NCBI RefSeq assembly: GCF_012689525.1
Contig: NZ_CP051516.1
Location: forward strand, 1,302,001-1,366,000
Length of the DNA: 64,000 bases
Origin: Paraburkholderia aromaticivorans
GTDB taxonomy: Bacteria > Pseudomonadota > Gammaproteobacteria > Burkholderiales > Burkholderiaceae
Direction: 5' to 3'
Shown here: positions 31,059 to 39,696 of the stretch, piece by piece
Layout of the letters: every line of letters starts with the position of its first letter
How positions within the stretch are numbered: the stretch's first letter is position 1
Notes under the pieces: generated by a model
What the model was told of the DNA's origin: nothing
The model's input: the letters and a program-made list of their open reading frames with translations, nothing else
Database searches by the model: none
Program-made: the position numbers and the translations under genes

Positions 31059-31898
31059 ATGGCAGCAGCGATTCAGCTTGCGACGACCGCCCTGTCGTCC
31101 CAATTACGGCGTCAGGTGTGGCAGGGCAATGAGCTTGCCGAAGCGGACTCGCGTGTGATTTCCAGCGGCTATGCCGCGCTGGATCGGTTGTTGCCGGGAC
31201 AAGGCTGGTCAGCTGGCGGTCTGACGGAATTGTTGATCGAGCATGGTGGAGTGGGTGAAGTACGTCTGCTAGCCCATGCGCTTTGTCATCTGACGAAGCA
31301 AGCCGAACGGCATGTCATGCTCGTGGCGCCTCCGTATCAGCCATGCGCTGTCGCATTGAGAGCCTGGGGTGTCGATGTCGAGCGAGTCTTATGGGTCCGC
31401 TCGAGTGAAGACCAGGCCTTGTGGGCCGCCGCTCAGGCTTTGAAGCAGGATGGCATCGGCGCGGTCCTGGTTTGGCTGCCGAATGCGCGCGCCGACAAGG
31501 TCAGGCGTCTGCAAGTGGCCGCTCAGGAGTCGGCATCGCTGGCATTTTTGATCCGGCCTGTCGACGCCGCCACGCAATCTTCCCCGGCGCCATTGCGAAT
31601 GATCTGCGAGCCGCTCTTGCCGGCCAATGCGCAGACGATCAACCGTCGTCAATGGCTGCAGGAGATTGGTTTGTCGATCGACATCTTCAAGCGTCGAGGG
31701 CCGCCGCTAGCCGAGCCTCTTCGTCTCGTTTTGCCTATACAAAACGTCTTGTTGCCGGAAAACGGAGTCGGTGGCCATCAAGGGCCAGAGATCAAACATG
31801 CTGTGGATCGCAGTCACATTGCCACTCTTGTCGCTGGAAGCGGTGAAGCCACTCGCGCCGCTTCCGGATGGTTCGCTCGCGAAGCCGAATCGGCGTGA
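31059..31898 (+). CDS. imuA: Translesion synthesis-associated protein ImuA
   Basis: A 279-residue RecA-like protein of the ImuA family, first gene of the imuA-imuB-dnaE2 mutasome cassette. The segment SGYAALDRLLPGQGWSAGGLTELL resembles the RecA N-terminal fold (SGxxxLDxLLxGGGxPxGxLTE), but a Walker A with GKT is missing, as is common for ImuA. The ATG at 31059 is used; a GTG lies two codons earlier. ImuA is needed for damage-induced mutagenesis, probably by linking ImuB and DnaE2 to the replication complex. It lies directly behind a LexA box and overlaps imuB by 101 bases. Confidence 0.9.
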   Translation: MAAAIQLATTALSSQLRRQVWQGNELAEADSRVISSGYAALDRLLPGQGWSAGGLTELLIEHGGVGEVRLLAHALCHLTKQAERHVMLVAPPYQPCAVALRAWGVDVERVLWVRSSEDQALWAAAQALKQDGIGAVLVWLPNARADKVRRLQVAAQESASLAFLIRPVDAATQSSPAPLRMICEPLLPANAQTINRRQWLQEIGLSIDIFKRRGPPLAEPLRLVLPIQNVLLPENGVGGHQGPEIKHAVDRSHIATLVAGSGEATRAASGWFAREAESA

Positions 31899-33588
31899 GT
31901 CGCGCGACGAGACAAGCCAACTTCACGATGCCCAAAACATCGTCGAAGGGCGTTGTTACGCGCTAGCCGACCACGCGCACATCCTGATGCCGGATTTCGA
32001 CGCACTGCGTGCCGGCGTGCACGCGGGTCATTCGCGTTCGTACGCCTTGGCGTTAGCCCCGGGGCTCGAACTGCTTGCCGCCGATGCCGCCCGCGAAACT
32101 CAGGCATTCGAAGCCATAGCGCTTGCCTTGCTGACGTACACACCAAAAGTGTCGCTTGCCGATGCGCACACCCTGTTGCTGGAAGTCGGCTCCGGTTTGA
32201 GGTTGTTCGGCGGCTTGCGCGCATTGTTGTCGCGGGTGTCTGCCACGGTGGCGGAATTCGGTTATACGGAGCGCATCGCCTGCGCGCCGACTGCCTGGGG
32301 AGCGTGGCTATTGGCGCAGGCCCGCGCCGTTCGGCAGGCGCACCGCTGGCACGTGGTCAAGGAGACCTCACTCGCGCGTGTCCTCGATGGTTTATCCGTA
32401 TCGCTGCTGCCGGTAACGCAGGCGCATCGCGATGCGTTTTCGCACGTCGGCTGTACGACGCTGGCCGATTTGCGTCAATTGCCACGCTCGGGTGTCGTGC
32501 GACGTTTCGGCGGCGGCATTCTGGATCTGCTGGCACAGGCGTATGGCACGCGCCCGGATCCACGCGAATCGTTTCGTGCGCCGGCGTCGTTTCATGCGCA
32601 ACTGGAGTTGCCCTCGCGGGTTGATAACGCGGATGCCTTGCTGTTCGCCGCGCGCCGGCTGATCGTGCAGTTGGCCGGTTGGCTGAGCGCGCATCATGCG
32701 GCGCTCAGCGGCTATACGTTGCTGCTCGAGCATGAATTGGCGTCGCGTCATGCGCCGAAGACATCGAGCTTGAAGGTCGCGTGGGCCATACCGTCACGCG
32801 ATGCCGAGCATCTGATCTGGTTGCTGCGGGAAAAATTGAATCAGACCGTGCTGGCGGCACCGGTCATCGAGTTGAAGCTGGTTGCGGATCAAATCGGCGA
32901 ATATGCCGGGCAGTCGGACACCTTGTTCCCCATGCCCGAATCTGATGGCGATTCGATTGCGCGTCTGCTCGAACGCCTGAGCGCGCGATTGGGGCCGGAG
33001 AATGTGCTGCAGATGTCGGTGCAGGACGATCATCGTCCCGAGCGGGCAATGCGCGTCGAAGCCTACGAGGCGCAAGCGTTTTCGCGCAAGAAGCGTTCGC
33101 CAGCGAAAGCCCGGACAAAAATTAAAGCAGACAAGGCCTGGCTGACCGATGCATTGCAGCACGCCGCATCGGCGGAGGAGGGGCGCGCAGACGGCGATGC
33201 GCTTGCGCGAGTGGCACAAGCGACACAAGCGACACAAGCAGCCCAACAGCTAAACGAAACAGCCAACGCAAAAAACAATCACCTATCGGACTCCCAACTG
33301 ACTGATACCCAAACCTCGCTCGATCTACCCGACAGTGCGTTGCCGTCGCAGCCTCGCCCGGTCTGGATGCTCGACAAACCGCTGCGCCTGATGATGCGCG
33401 ACCAGCGGCCGATCTATCGTCGGCCATTGAAAATGCTCACGCGCACCGAGCGGATCGAAGCGGGGTGGTGGGACGGCAACCGGGTGGAGCGCGATTACTA
33501 TGTCGCGGCCGACGACCGGGGCCATATGTTCTGGGTATACCGCGAACGCCTTAGCGGCGAGTGGTATTTGCAGGGTTTGTTCGGCTGA
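31798..33588 (+). CDS. imuB: ImuB, catalytically inactive Y-family polymerase homologue
   Basis: A 596-residue Y-family DNA polymerase relative. It begins MLWIAVTLPLLSLEA, the family N-terminus, in the place where active enzymes carry a DxD metal motif; the second acidic motif is replaced by LLEVGSGLRLFGG. It therefore should not catalyse synthesis but act as the adaptor between ImuA, DnaE2 and the beta clamp. The palm, fingers and little-finger regions run to about residue 420; a variable linker with Gln-Ala-Thr repeats (about 470-490) precedes a conserved C-terminal domain. The start lies inside imuA, which is long for a coupling overlap. Confidence 0.9.
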   Translation: MLWIAVTLPLLSLEAVKPLAPLPDGSLAKPNRRESRDETSQLHDAQNIVEGRCYALADHAHILMPDFDALRAGVHAGHSRSYALALAPGLELLAADAARETQAFEAIALALLTYTPKVSLADAHTLLLEVGSGLRLFGGLRALLSRVSATVAEFGYTERIACAPTAWGAWLLAQARAVRQAHRWHVVKETSLARVLDGLSVSLLPVTQAHRDAFSHVGCTTLADLRQLPRSGVVRRFGGGILDLLAQAYGTRPDPRESFRAPASFHAQLELPSRVDNADALLFAARRLIVQLAGWLSAHHAALSGYTLLLEHELASRHAPKTSSLKVAWAIPSRDAEHLIWLLREKLNQTVLAAPVIELKLVADQIGEYAGQSDTLFPMPESDGDSIARLLERLSARLGPENVLQMSVQDDHRPERAMRVEAYEAQAFSRKKRSPAKARTKIKADKAWLTDALQHAASAEEGRADGDALARVAQATQATQAAQQLNETANAKNNHLSDSQLTDTQTSLDLPDSALPSQPRPVWMLDKPLRLMMRDQRPIYRRPLKMLTRTERIEAGWWDGNRVERDYYVAADDRGHMFWVYRERLSGEWYLQGLFG

Positions 33589-33593
33589 CCATC

Positions 33594-36500
33594 ATGTCCC
33601 TAACCCAGCGGTCATTCCTTGCGCAGCAGCCACTTGCCACTCAGTTGCCGGCGTATGCGGAATTGCATTGCCTGACTAATTTCTCGTTTCTGCGGGGCGC
33701 ATCGCATCCCTATGAGCTCGTCGAGCAGGCGATATCGCGCGGCTACAGCGCGCTTGCCATCACCGACGAATGCTCGTTGGCCGGCGTCGTGCGCGCTCAC
33801 ACGGCGTTAAAGGAAATCAAAGCGGAGCGGGACCGTCAGCAGAAAGAGCGCGAGGACAAGGCAAACGCTGCACAATCGGAAGCGCCTTCAGAAGACGCGA
33901 TAAAAATCGGAGCGTCGCAACAGGGAACCGCGCAACAGGGAACCACGGAAACCGAGGCACTAAAACCTGTCCCTCACCTGATCATCGGCAGCGAACTCAA
34001 TCTGACCGACGAAACCGGCGAGCCCTTCTGCACCCTGGTCGCGCTAGCAACCAACCGCAACGGTTACGGCAATCTTTCCGAGCTGATTACGCTAGCCCGC
34101 TCGCGCGCGGACAAAGGCAGCTATCGCCTCGGTCCGTCCGACTTCACCGATTCTTTACCCCATCTGGCGCATCTGAAGACGTTGCCCGATTGCGTCCTGA
34201 TGCTCGTACCACAGCGCGCGGCAACGCTCTCGCATACGCTGCGTTGCGCGCATTGGCTCGCCTCGTTCGCTGCACAACGGGCGTGGATCGCGCTCGAACT
34301 CTGGCAAACGGGCAGCGACGATCTTCAGATCGACGCCTTGCGCATGATTTCAAAAGCGAGCGGTTTGCCGCTGGTCGCGGCAGGCGGCGTTCTCATGCAT
34401 GCCCGATCGCGCAAGCCTTTGCAGGACACGATGACCGCCATCGGCCTCGTCACGCCGCTATCGCAATGCGGCCATGCGCTCGAAGCGAATGCGGAGCGGC
34501 ACATGCGTACGCGCGTGCGGCTTGGCAAACTGTATCCGCGCGATACGCTGGAAGAAACGCTGCGTATCGCCGCGCTATGCCGTTTCTCGCTCGACGAACT
34601 CAAGTACGAGTATCCCGAGGAACTGGTGCCCGCCGACGAGTCGCCATCGAGTTATCTGCGCAAGCTGGTCATGGCCGGTGCGATGGAGCGCTGGCCCAAG
34701 GGCATCGACCTGAAGCGAATCGGTCAGATCGAAAAGGAGTTGGGACTGATCGCCGATCTGAAATACGAAAAGTATTTTCTGACGGTGCACGACATCGTGA
34801 GTTTCGCGCGCTCCAGAAACATTCTCTGCCAGGGGCGCGGTTCAGCGGCGAATTCGATCGTTTGTTATTGCCTGCACGTGACGGAAATCGATCCGGTGCA
34901 CATGAACATGTTGATCGAGCGTTTCATCTCGCGCGCGCGCAACGAGCCGCCTGATATCGACGTCGACTTCGAGCATCAGCGGCGCGAAGAGGTGATTCAA
35001 TATATCTATACGAAGTACGGCCGTCATCGGGCGGCACTCACTGCATCGCTGATTACGTATCATGCGCGCAGTGCACTGAAAGACGTTGGCAAGGCACTGG
35101 GTCTCGAGGTGTCGTTGATCGAACGGATCAGCAAGTCGCAACAATGGTGGGACGGCACGGATGCAGTCGCCAAATATCTGGCCGAAGCGGGCTTCGACGC
35201 CAACTCGCACATCACGCAGAATCTGATTCGCCTCACGAAGGAGTTGCGCGCTTTCCCGCGTCATCTGTCGCAACACGTCGGCGGTTTTGTGATAGCGAAG
35301 GACAAGCTGTCGCGACTCGTGCCGATCGAGAACGCGACAATGAAAGACCGCAGCGTGATCGAGTGGGACAAGGACGATATCGACGCGCTCAAGCTGCTGA
35401 AAGTCGACGTGCTGGCGCTCGGCATGTTGTCGGCCATCCGCCGCGCGCTGGAATTCGTCGCGTTGAGGCGCGGCTTTCCGAAGTTCAGGATGCAGGATAT
35501 TCCGCGCGAGGATCGAGCCGTCTACGAAATGTGCGGCCATGCCGATACGATCGGCGTATTCCAGATCGAATCGCGTGCGCAGCAAAGCATGCTGCCGCGT
35601 CTGAAGCCCAACAAGTACTACGATCTCGTGATCGAAGTGGCGATCGTACGGCCCGGGCCGATTCAGGGCGGCATGGTGCATCCCTATCTGCGTCGCAAGC
35701 AGGGGCTCGAGGCGGTCGACTACGCGAAGGATGAATTGCGTCCCGTGCTCGAACGTACGCTCGGTGTGCCGATTTTCCAGGAGCAGGTCATGCATCTGGC
35801 GATGGTTGCGGCGAAATATACCGGTGAGCAAGCCGATCAGTTGCGGCGCGCGATGGCCGCATGGCGGCGCAGCGGCAACCTGGCGAAGTATCAGAAGGAT
35901 TTGAACGAGCGGATGCTCAAGCGCGGTTATGAACAGGAGTTCATCGACCGCATCTGCAAACAGATCGAAGGCTTCGGCGAGTATGGTTTTCCGGAGAGCC
36001 ATGCGGCGAGCTTCGCGCTGCTCGTCTATCTCAGCGCGTGGTTGAAGCGCTATGAACCGGCTGCTTTTCTGGCGGGTTTGCTGAACAGTCAGCCGTTGGG
36101 GTTTTATTCGCCGTCGCAACTCGTTCAGGATGCGAAGCGTCACGGCGTCGAGGTGTTGCCGCCCGACGTGACCTTGAGCGATTGGGAGTCGACATTCGAG
36201 AGACGTGGTCATGAAGGACAGCGGATCTCAGCGGACGAAACCTGTTTGCATCGTCAGCAAGCCGTACTATCGGCGCAGCAATTGCGCGATCTTTCGCTGC
36301 GGCGTCTGACGGTGAGCAGGACGGTCCGGCGCGCGGCACAGCGATTGACTGCCCGCGTGTTTCAACCGTCGAACACTTATGGCGCGCGCGGCCCCGCTGT
36401 GCGCATCGGCATGCAGCTGATCAAGGGTCTGGCGCAAGGGGCCGCCGAGCGCATCATGGCCGCTCGAACCGAGTCGCAGTTTACCGATGTCGACGATCTG

Positions 36501-37175
36501 GCGCGCCGTGCGGCCCTGACGCGGCGCGATCTCGAAGCGCTTGCCGCGGCGAACGCGCTGGTCAGTATCGCGGGACATCGACGCGAAGCGTGGTGGGCCG
36601 TGACGGCGCAGCACACGGTGCCCAAACTGCTGCGCGATGCGCCGATCGCCGAAGCGCCGCTGATGTTGCCGCAGGCAACCGAAAGCCGCGAAATCGTCGA
36701 CGACTACGCGAGCCTTGGCCTCACGCTTAATCTTCATCCGCTCGCGCTATTGCGCGCACGCCTTGCCCAGCATCGTTTTCGCACGGCCGCCGAACTCGCC
36801 GCATGTCAGCACGGCACGCTGGCGCGAGCGTGCGGCATCGTCACCGTGCGGCAGCGGCCTGGCACGGCAAACGGCACGGTGTTCGTTTCCATCGAAGACG
36901 AAACCGGTTCGATCAATGTGATTGTCTGGCCGTCGCTGGTGGAAAAGCAACGCAAGGTTTTGCTGGGCGCATCGTTACTGGCGGTCTACGGCGTTTTGCA
37001 GCGCGACGACGGCGTGGCGACCGGCGGTGACAATGCCGGCAACAGAGTGAGCGCGAATCAGGCAAAGGCGAAACAGAAAAACAAGGGTGAGGTGATCCAT
37101 CTCGTCGCTCATCGCCTTGAGGACCACAGCGAATGGCTGGGTGAACTGGCCACGGCGAGCCGCGATTTTCATTGA
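33594..37175 (+). CDS. dnaE2: Error-prone DNA polymerase DnaE2
   Basis: An 1,193-residue C-family polymerase that performs translesion synthesis after DNA damage. The PHP domain begins AELHCLTNFSFLRGASHP; the palm aspartates are in PPDIDVDFEHQRREE (about 452-466) and LLKVDVLALGMLS; a helix-hairpin-helix region and an OB domain (RACGIVTVRQRPGTANG to VIVWPSLVEKQRK) follow. A low-complexity Gln/Glu/Lys-rich insertion of about 50 residues (75-125) interrupts the PHP domain. The ATG at 33594 lies 5 bases after imuB; an in-frame start at 33561 overlaps it. Expression is expected from the LexA-controlled promoter before imuA. Confidence 0.95.
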   Translation: MSLTQRSFLAQQPLATQLPAYAELHCLTNFSFLRGASHPYELVEQAISRGYSALAITDECSLAGVVRAHTALKEIKAERDRQQKEREDKANAAQSEAPSEDAIKIGASQQGTAQQGTTETEALKPVPHLIIGSELNLTDETGEPFCTLVALATNRNGYGNLSELITLARSRADKGSYRLGPSDFTDSLPHLAHLKTLPDCVLMLVPQRAATLSHTLRCAHWLASFAAQRAWIALELWQTGSDDLQIDALRMISKASGLPLVAAGGVLMHARSRKPLQDTMTAIGLVTPLSQCGHALEANAERHMRTRVRLGKLYPRDTLEETLRIAALCRFSLDELKYEYPEELVPADESPSSYLRKLVMAGAMERWPKGIDLKRIGQIEKELGLIADLKYEKYFLTVHDIVSFARSRNILCQGRGSAANSIVCYCLHVTEIDPVHMNMLIERFISRARNEPPDIDVDFEHQRREEVIQYIYTKYGRHRAALTASLITYHARSALKDVGKALGLEVSLIERISKSQQWWDGTDAVAKYLAEAGFDANSHITQNLIRLTKELRAFPRHLSQHVGGFVIAKDKLSRLVPIENATMKDRSVIEWDKDDIDALKLLKVDVLALGMLSAIRRALEFVALRRGFPKFRMQDIPREDRAVYEMCGHADTIGVFQIESRAQQSMLPRLKPNKYYDLVIEVAIVRPGPIQGGMVHPYLRRKQGLEAVDYAKDELRPVLERTLGVPIFQEQVMHLAMVAAKYTGEQADQLRRAMAAWRRSGNLAKYQKDLNERMLKRGYEQEFIDRICKQIEGFGEYGFPESHAASFALLVYLSAWLKRYEPAAFLAGLLNSQPLGFYSPSQLVQDAKRHGVEVLPPDVTLSDWESTFERRGHEGQRISADETCLHRQQAVLSAQQLRDLSLRRLTVSRTVRRAAQRLTARVFQPSNTYGARGPAVRIGMQLIKGLAQGAAERIMAARTESQFTDVDDLARRAALTRRDLEALAAANALVSIAGHRREAWWAVTAQHTVPKLLRDAPIAEAPLMLPQATESREIVDDYASLGLTLNLHPLALLRARLAQHRFRTAAELAACQHGTLARACGIVTVRQRPGTANGTVFVSIEDETGSINVIVWPSLVEKQRKVLLGASLLAVYGVLQRDDGVATGGDNAGNRVSANQAKAKQKNKGEVIHLVAHRLEDHSEWLGELATASRDFH

Positions 37176-37294
37176 GGGAGTTTGCGGCGGCTAAGCGCGC
37201 CGGCTCGACGTAAGGCCGTCGTGCCGGCGCGCATCGATCGAATAACAACACGGGCGACTTACCGCGCTCAGCCCCACCTGCCAGACAAAACGTT

Positions 37295-38215
37295 CTACGC
37301 TTGCGCGGCGCCGCGCCAGGGAAACGCCGCTAACACTCGCCGAATCGCCGTATCGAACGGCGTGCGCCGGCCTATTCCGAGCGCATCGAGCCGGGTCGAA
37401 GCCAAGTGGCAGTTATGTGGCCGAGGCGTCGAATCGGTCGGCGTAGGTTGCGGCGTCAGATGCGCATCGAGTTGCAGCGCTTCGGCAAGGCGCACGGCGA
37501 TCTCGTACTTGTTCATCGGTTCGTCGCCGGACCATTGCACGATGCCTCCGATCGCGTCGCCTTGTGCATGCCGTTCGAGCATCTGCCGGATCACGAACGC
37601 GACGTCCGGCGTGAAGGTGGGGTAACGGATCGCCCATGCATCCATGACGGCGGGTTTGCTTCCGGGCGTCGCCGACCCGGCGATCGCCGGCACGAGACTC
37701 GTCACGGCCGACTCCGCCCAACTGGCGATCGGCCCGTACAGCAGCGGCAAACGCAGCACGCAGCCGAGGTCGGTCGATTCAGTCAGCGCGCGCTCGCCTT
37801 CGAGCTTGCTGTGCCCATAGGCGTTGAGCGGCGCAGGCGCGGAATCGTGCTGGTAGGGCGGGTGCGTGCCGTCGAACACGTAATCGGTAGAGATCGACAG
37901 CGTCCATGCGCCGCGTCGGTTCGCCGCCGCGGCAAGGGTGCGCACCGCATCGACATTCAGCGCGCGGGCCAGCGCCGGATCATGCTCGCACACGTCCGGC
38001 CGACGCTCTGCCGCGGCAATCACGAGCGCGTCCGGCGCTTCGCGCTCGACGAACTGCTCGACCGCCCGCGCGTTGCGGATATCCAGCGCGACCTTGCCCG
38101 GCGCCGGCCGGCTGACCGCTGTGGCGACGACTTGCCAACCGGCCTGCTGCGCCAGTTCGTCGACGAGCGCGCGGCCGAGCAGCCCGGAGGCACCAATGAC
38201 GGCAACTTTGAACAT
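37295..38215 (-). CDS. SDR-family reductase, dTDP-4-dehydrorhamnose reductase-like
   Basis: A 306-residue extended SDR with the NAD(P) motif GASGLLG (residues 8-14), STDYVFDGTHPPY and the catalytic-type YGHSK. It is most like RfbD (dTDP-4-dehydrorhamnose reductase) and its MAT2B relatives. No other rhamnose or LPS genes are nearby, so the rfbD role is not supported by context. It is convergent with dnaE2 (119-base gap) and lies 13 bases downstream of copZ on the same strand, so the two may be cotranscribed. Confidence 0.86.
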   Translation of the reverse strand: MFKVAVIGASGLLGRALVDELAQQAGWQVVATAVSRPAPGKVALDIRNARAVEQFVEREAPDALVIAAAERRPDVCEHDPALARALNVDAVRTLAAAANRRGAWTLSISTDYVFDGTHPPYQHDSAPAPLNAYGHSKLEGERALTESTDLGCVLRLPLLYGPIASWAESAVTSLVPAIAGSATPGSKPAVMDAWAIRYPTFTPDVAFVIRQMLERHAQGDAIGGIVQWSGDEPMNKYEIAVRLAEALQLDAHLTPQPTPTDSTPRPHNCHLASTRLDALGIGRRTPFDTAIRRVLAAFPWRGAAQA

Positions 38216-38228
38216 GACGTGAACTCGC

Positions 38229-38468
38229 TTAACGGGCCGCGCCGGGTGAGCCGCTGGTCGCGCCGCTTGTGATGCCCGTCACGGTGTAGCCGGCTTCGTC
38301 GATGGCAGCCTTCAGCGTCTCGGCCGGTTGCGCCGATTCCACGGCGACGCGCCCGGATGCCAGATCCACGTGGACTTGCGCGGCTTCGTCGTGTTCGCGG
38401 ATGGCGTTCGTGACCGCTGTCACACAATGCTGGCAGCTCATGCCTTCTACCTGGAATTCGATCGTCAT
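38229..38468 (-). CDS. copZ: Heavy-metal-binding protein, CopZ-like copper chaperone
   Basis: A 79-residue heavy-metal-associated (HMA) domain protein. Copper ligands are Cys12 and Cys15 in GMSCQHC. The domain ends near residue 66; a short Gly/Ser/Ala tail follows. It should bind Cu(I) in the cytoplasm and deliver it to an exporter or to CueR. It is divergent from the cueR gene with an operator between them; no copA ATPase gene is adjacent. The symbol is by function, not by proven orthology. Confidence 0.88.
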   Translation of the reverse strand: MTIEFQVEGMSCQHCVTAVTNAIREHDEAAQVHVDLASGRVAVESAQPAETLKAAIDEAGYTVTGITSGATSGSPGAAR

Positions 38469-38538
38469 CGGGATTGCCTCGGAAAAGTGGATAGTGCGAT
38501 GGTTGAATTATGCCTGCCGATCTGCAATTCAGTGGATG

Positions 38539-38559
38539 ACCTTCCCATCATGGGAAGGT
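38539..38559. promoter_or_regulatory. CueR operator palindrome
   Basis: ACCTTCCCAT and ATGGGAAGGT are perfect 10-base arms around one central base, matching known CueR sites (CCTTCC...GGAAGG). On the plus strand it lies in a 19-base spacer between ATGACC (38536-38541) and TACGAT (38561-38566), the MerR-type promoter geometry, directed toward cueR. Confidence 0.85.
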
Positions 38560-38591
38560 GTACGATCGACGCACACACTGGAGAAACGGCC

Positions 38592-39014
38592 ATGAATATC
38601 GGTGAAGCGGCCCGCGCGTCGGGCCTCACGGCGAAAATGATCCGCTACTACGAGAGCGTCGGCTTGCTGGCGGCGAAATCGCGTACCAGCGCCAACTATC
38701 GCGTATACGGTCCGCAAGAGGTTCATTCGCTGCGCTTCATCCGCCAGGCGCGCCGGCTCGGCTTTCTGATCGAGGACATTCGACGGCTGCTGGCACTGTG
38801 GCACGATCGCTCGCGGGCCAGCGCCGAGGTGAAGACCATTGCGCTGGAGCACGTCGCGGAACTTGATCGCCGCATCGCCGAACTGACTGACATGCGCGAC
38901 ACGTTGGCACACCTAGCTGACCATTGTCACGGCGACGACCGTCCTGATTGTCCGATTATCGAGCGGCTCGCCGATACCGATGTGGTTTCGGGGCAGGGTT
39001 GTCATCCGATTTGA
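38592..39014 (+). CDS. cueR: Cu(I)-responsive MerR-family regulator CueR
   Basis: A 140-residue MerR regulator. The N-terminal winged helix-turn-helix starts MNIGEAARASGLTAKMIRYYE. Cys112 and Cys120, in HCHGDDRPDC, match exactly the positions of the Cu(I)-binding cysteines of E. coli CueR, and a further GCHP is near the C-terminus. It activates copper-tolerance genes by untwisting promoters with long spacers. The ATG at 38592 follows GGAGAAACGGCC; a longer in-frame reading from 38328 overlaps copZ antisense and is rejected. The copZ gene is divergent. Confidence 0.93.
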   Translation: MNIGEAARASGLTAKMIRYYESVGLLAAKSRTSANYRVYGPQEVHSLRFIRQARRLGFLIEDIRRLLALWHDRSRASAEVKTIALEHVAELDRRIAELTDMRDTLAHLADHCHGDDRPDCPIIERLADTDVVSGQGCHPI

Positions 39015-39239
39015 GTGGTGTTTTTGGCGTGACGGGTAACCTGGCGGCTGGATTCGTCGCAACCAGTGCGAGATTTGCACCAATATCGTGCTTAAAAATA
39101 TGGGGCAATATCGGCTGCCACAGAAAATCATTCTCAAAACAAGCCAAATCAATCACTTACGTGCACCACGCGCATGCACCATTCCAAATCGGAATGCACG
39201 TCATGCGGGCATTTCACTAGTCAGGTTGCACTATAGGGC

Positions 39240-39277
39240 TATAATCAGGGTTAACCCTTTTACGGGAAATCCCTGAT
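39240..39277 (+). promoter_or_regulatory. TATAAT element with nested palindromes before the DUF3563 gene
   Basis: TATAAT (39240-39245) is followed by the perfect palindrome AGGGTTAACCCT (39247-39258), inside a larger inverted repeat ATCAGGG (39244-39250) and CCCTGAT (39271-39277). No good -35 is seen 16-18 bases upstream. The rest of 39015-39319 shows no gene. Confidence 0.55.
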
Positions 39278-39319
39278 GCCCAATCCACCGGGGATTCAAT
39301 CTGATCCTTGGAGAACATC

Positions 39320-39466
39320 ATGTTTGCATACGTACTTGAAAAGCTGAGCACCTGGTTTGAAACCGCTGAACGCACCCGTCGCGAAGCCTACCTGGCATCG
39401 TCGTCGGACATCGTCCAACTCGAACAGCGCATCCGCTCACTCGAAACCAACGGCTACTCGCTGTAA
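39320..39466 (+). CDS. DUF3563 family small protein
   Basis: A 48-residue protein (MFAYVLEKLSTWFETAERTR start, ETNGYSL end) that matches DUF3563, a short family common in Burkholderia. It has an amphipathic N-terminal helix with Trp and Phe and a charged coiled-coil-like second helix. CTTGGAGAACATC gives a Shine-Dalgarno. Function unknown. It is monocistronic: elaborate palindromes lie upstream and a terminator follows at 39530-39551. Confidence 0.88.
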   Translation: MFAYVLEKLSTWFETAERTRREAYLASSSDIVQLEQRIRSLETNGYSL

Positions 39467-39529
39467 GTTTCACTGGCATCGCGTTTGACCCGGCAGCGTT
39501 CATCGCGCAGCCACGGCAGTAAAAGCGTC

Positions 39530-39551
39530 AAGCCCCGTCTATGCGGGGCTT
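39530..39551. terminator. Rho-independent terminator
   Basis: AAGCCCCG (39530-39537) pairs with CGGGGCTT (39544-39551) and is followed by TT. It ends the DUF3563 transcript. Confidence 0.75.
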
Positions 39552-39696
39552 TGTCACATCTGGACTGCGAGAATTGCAGTCGGACGGCGTTCGAAGGCTA
39601 CGCGTGGCGAATATCGACTAGCCTCGCGACGACCGTCGCGGTAAGGTAAAGCGTTTTCTGCGAAATCCGGCTTTCCAAAACTCAACCGGTCCGCCT

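Noticed and set aside
33216..33246. Tandem repeat in imuB as a possible mobile or regulatory repeat
   Set aside because: It stays in frame and encodes a Gln-Ala-Thr linker, so it is a coding repeat only.
34842..36212. 456-residue minus-strand frame inside dnaE2
   Set aside because: It overlaps the conserved polymerase core and has shadow-type composition.
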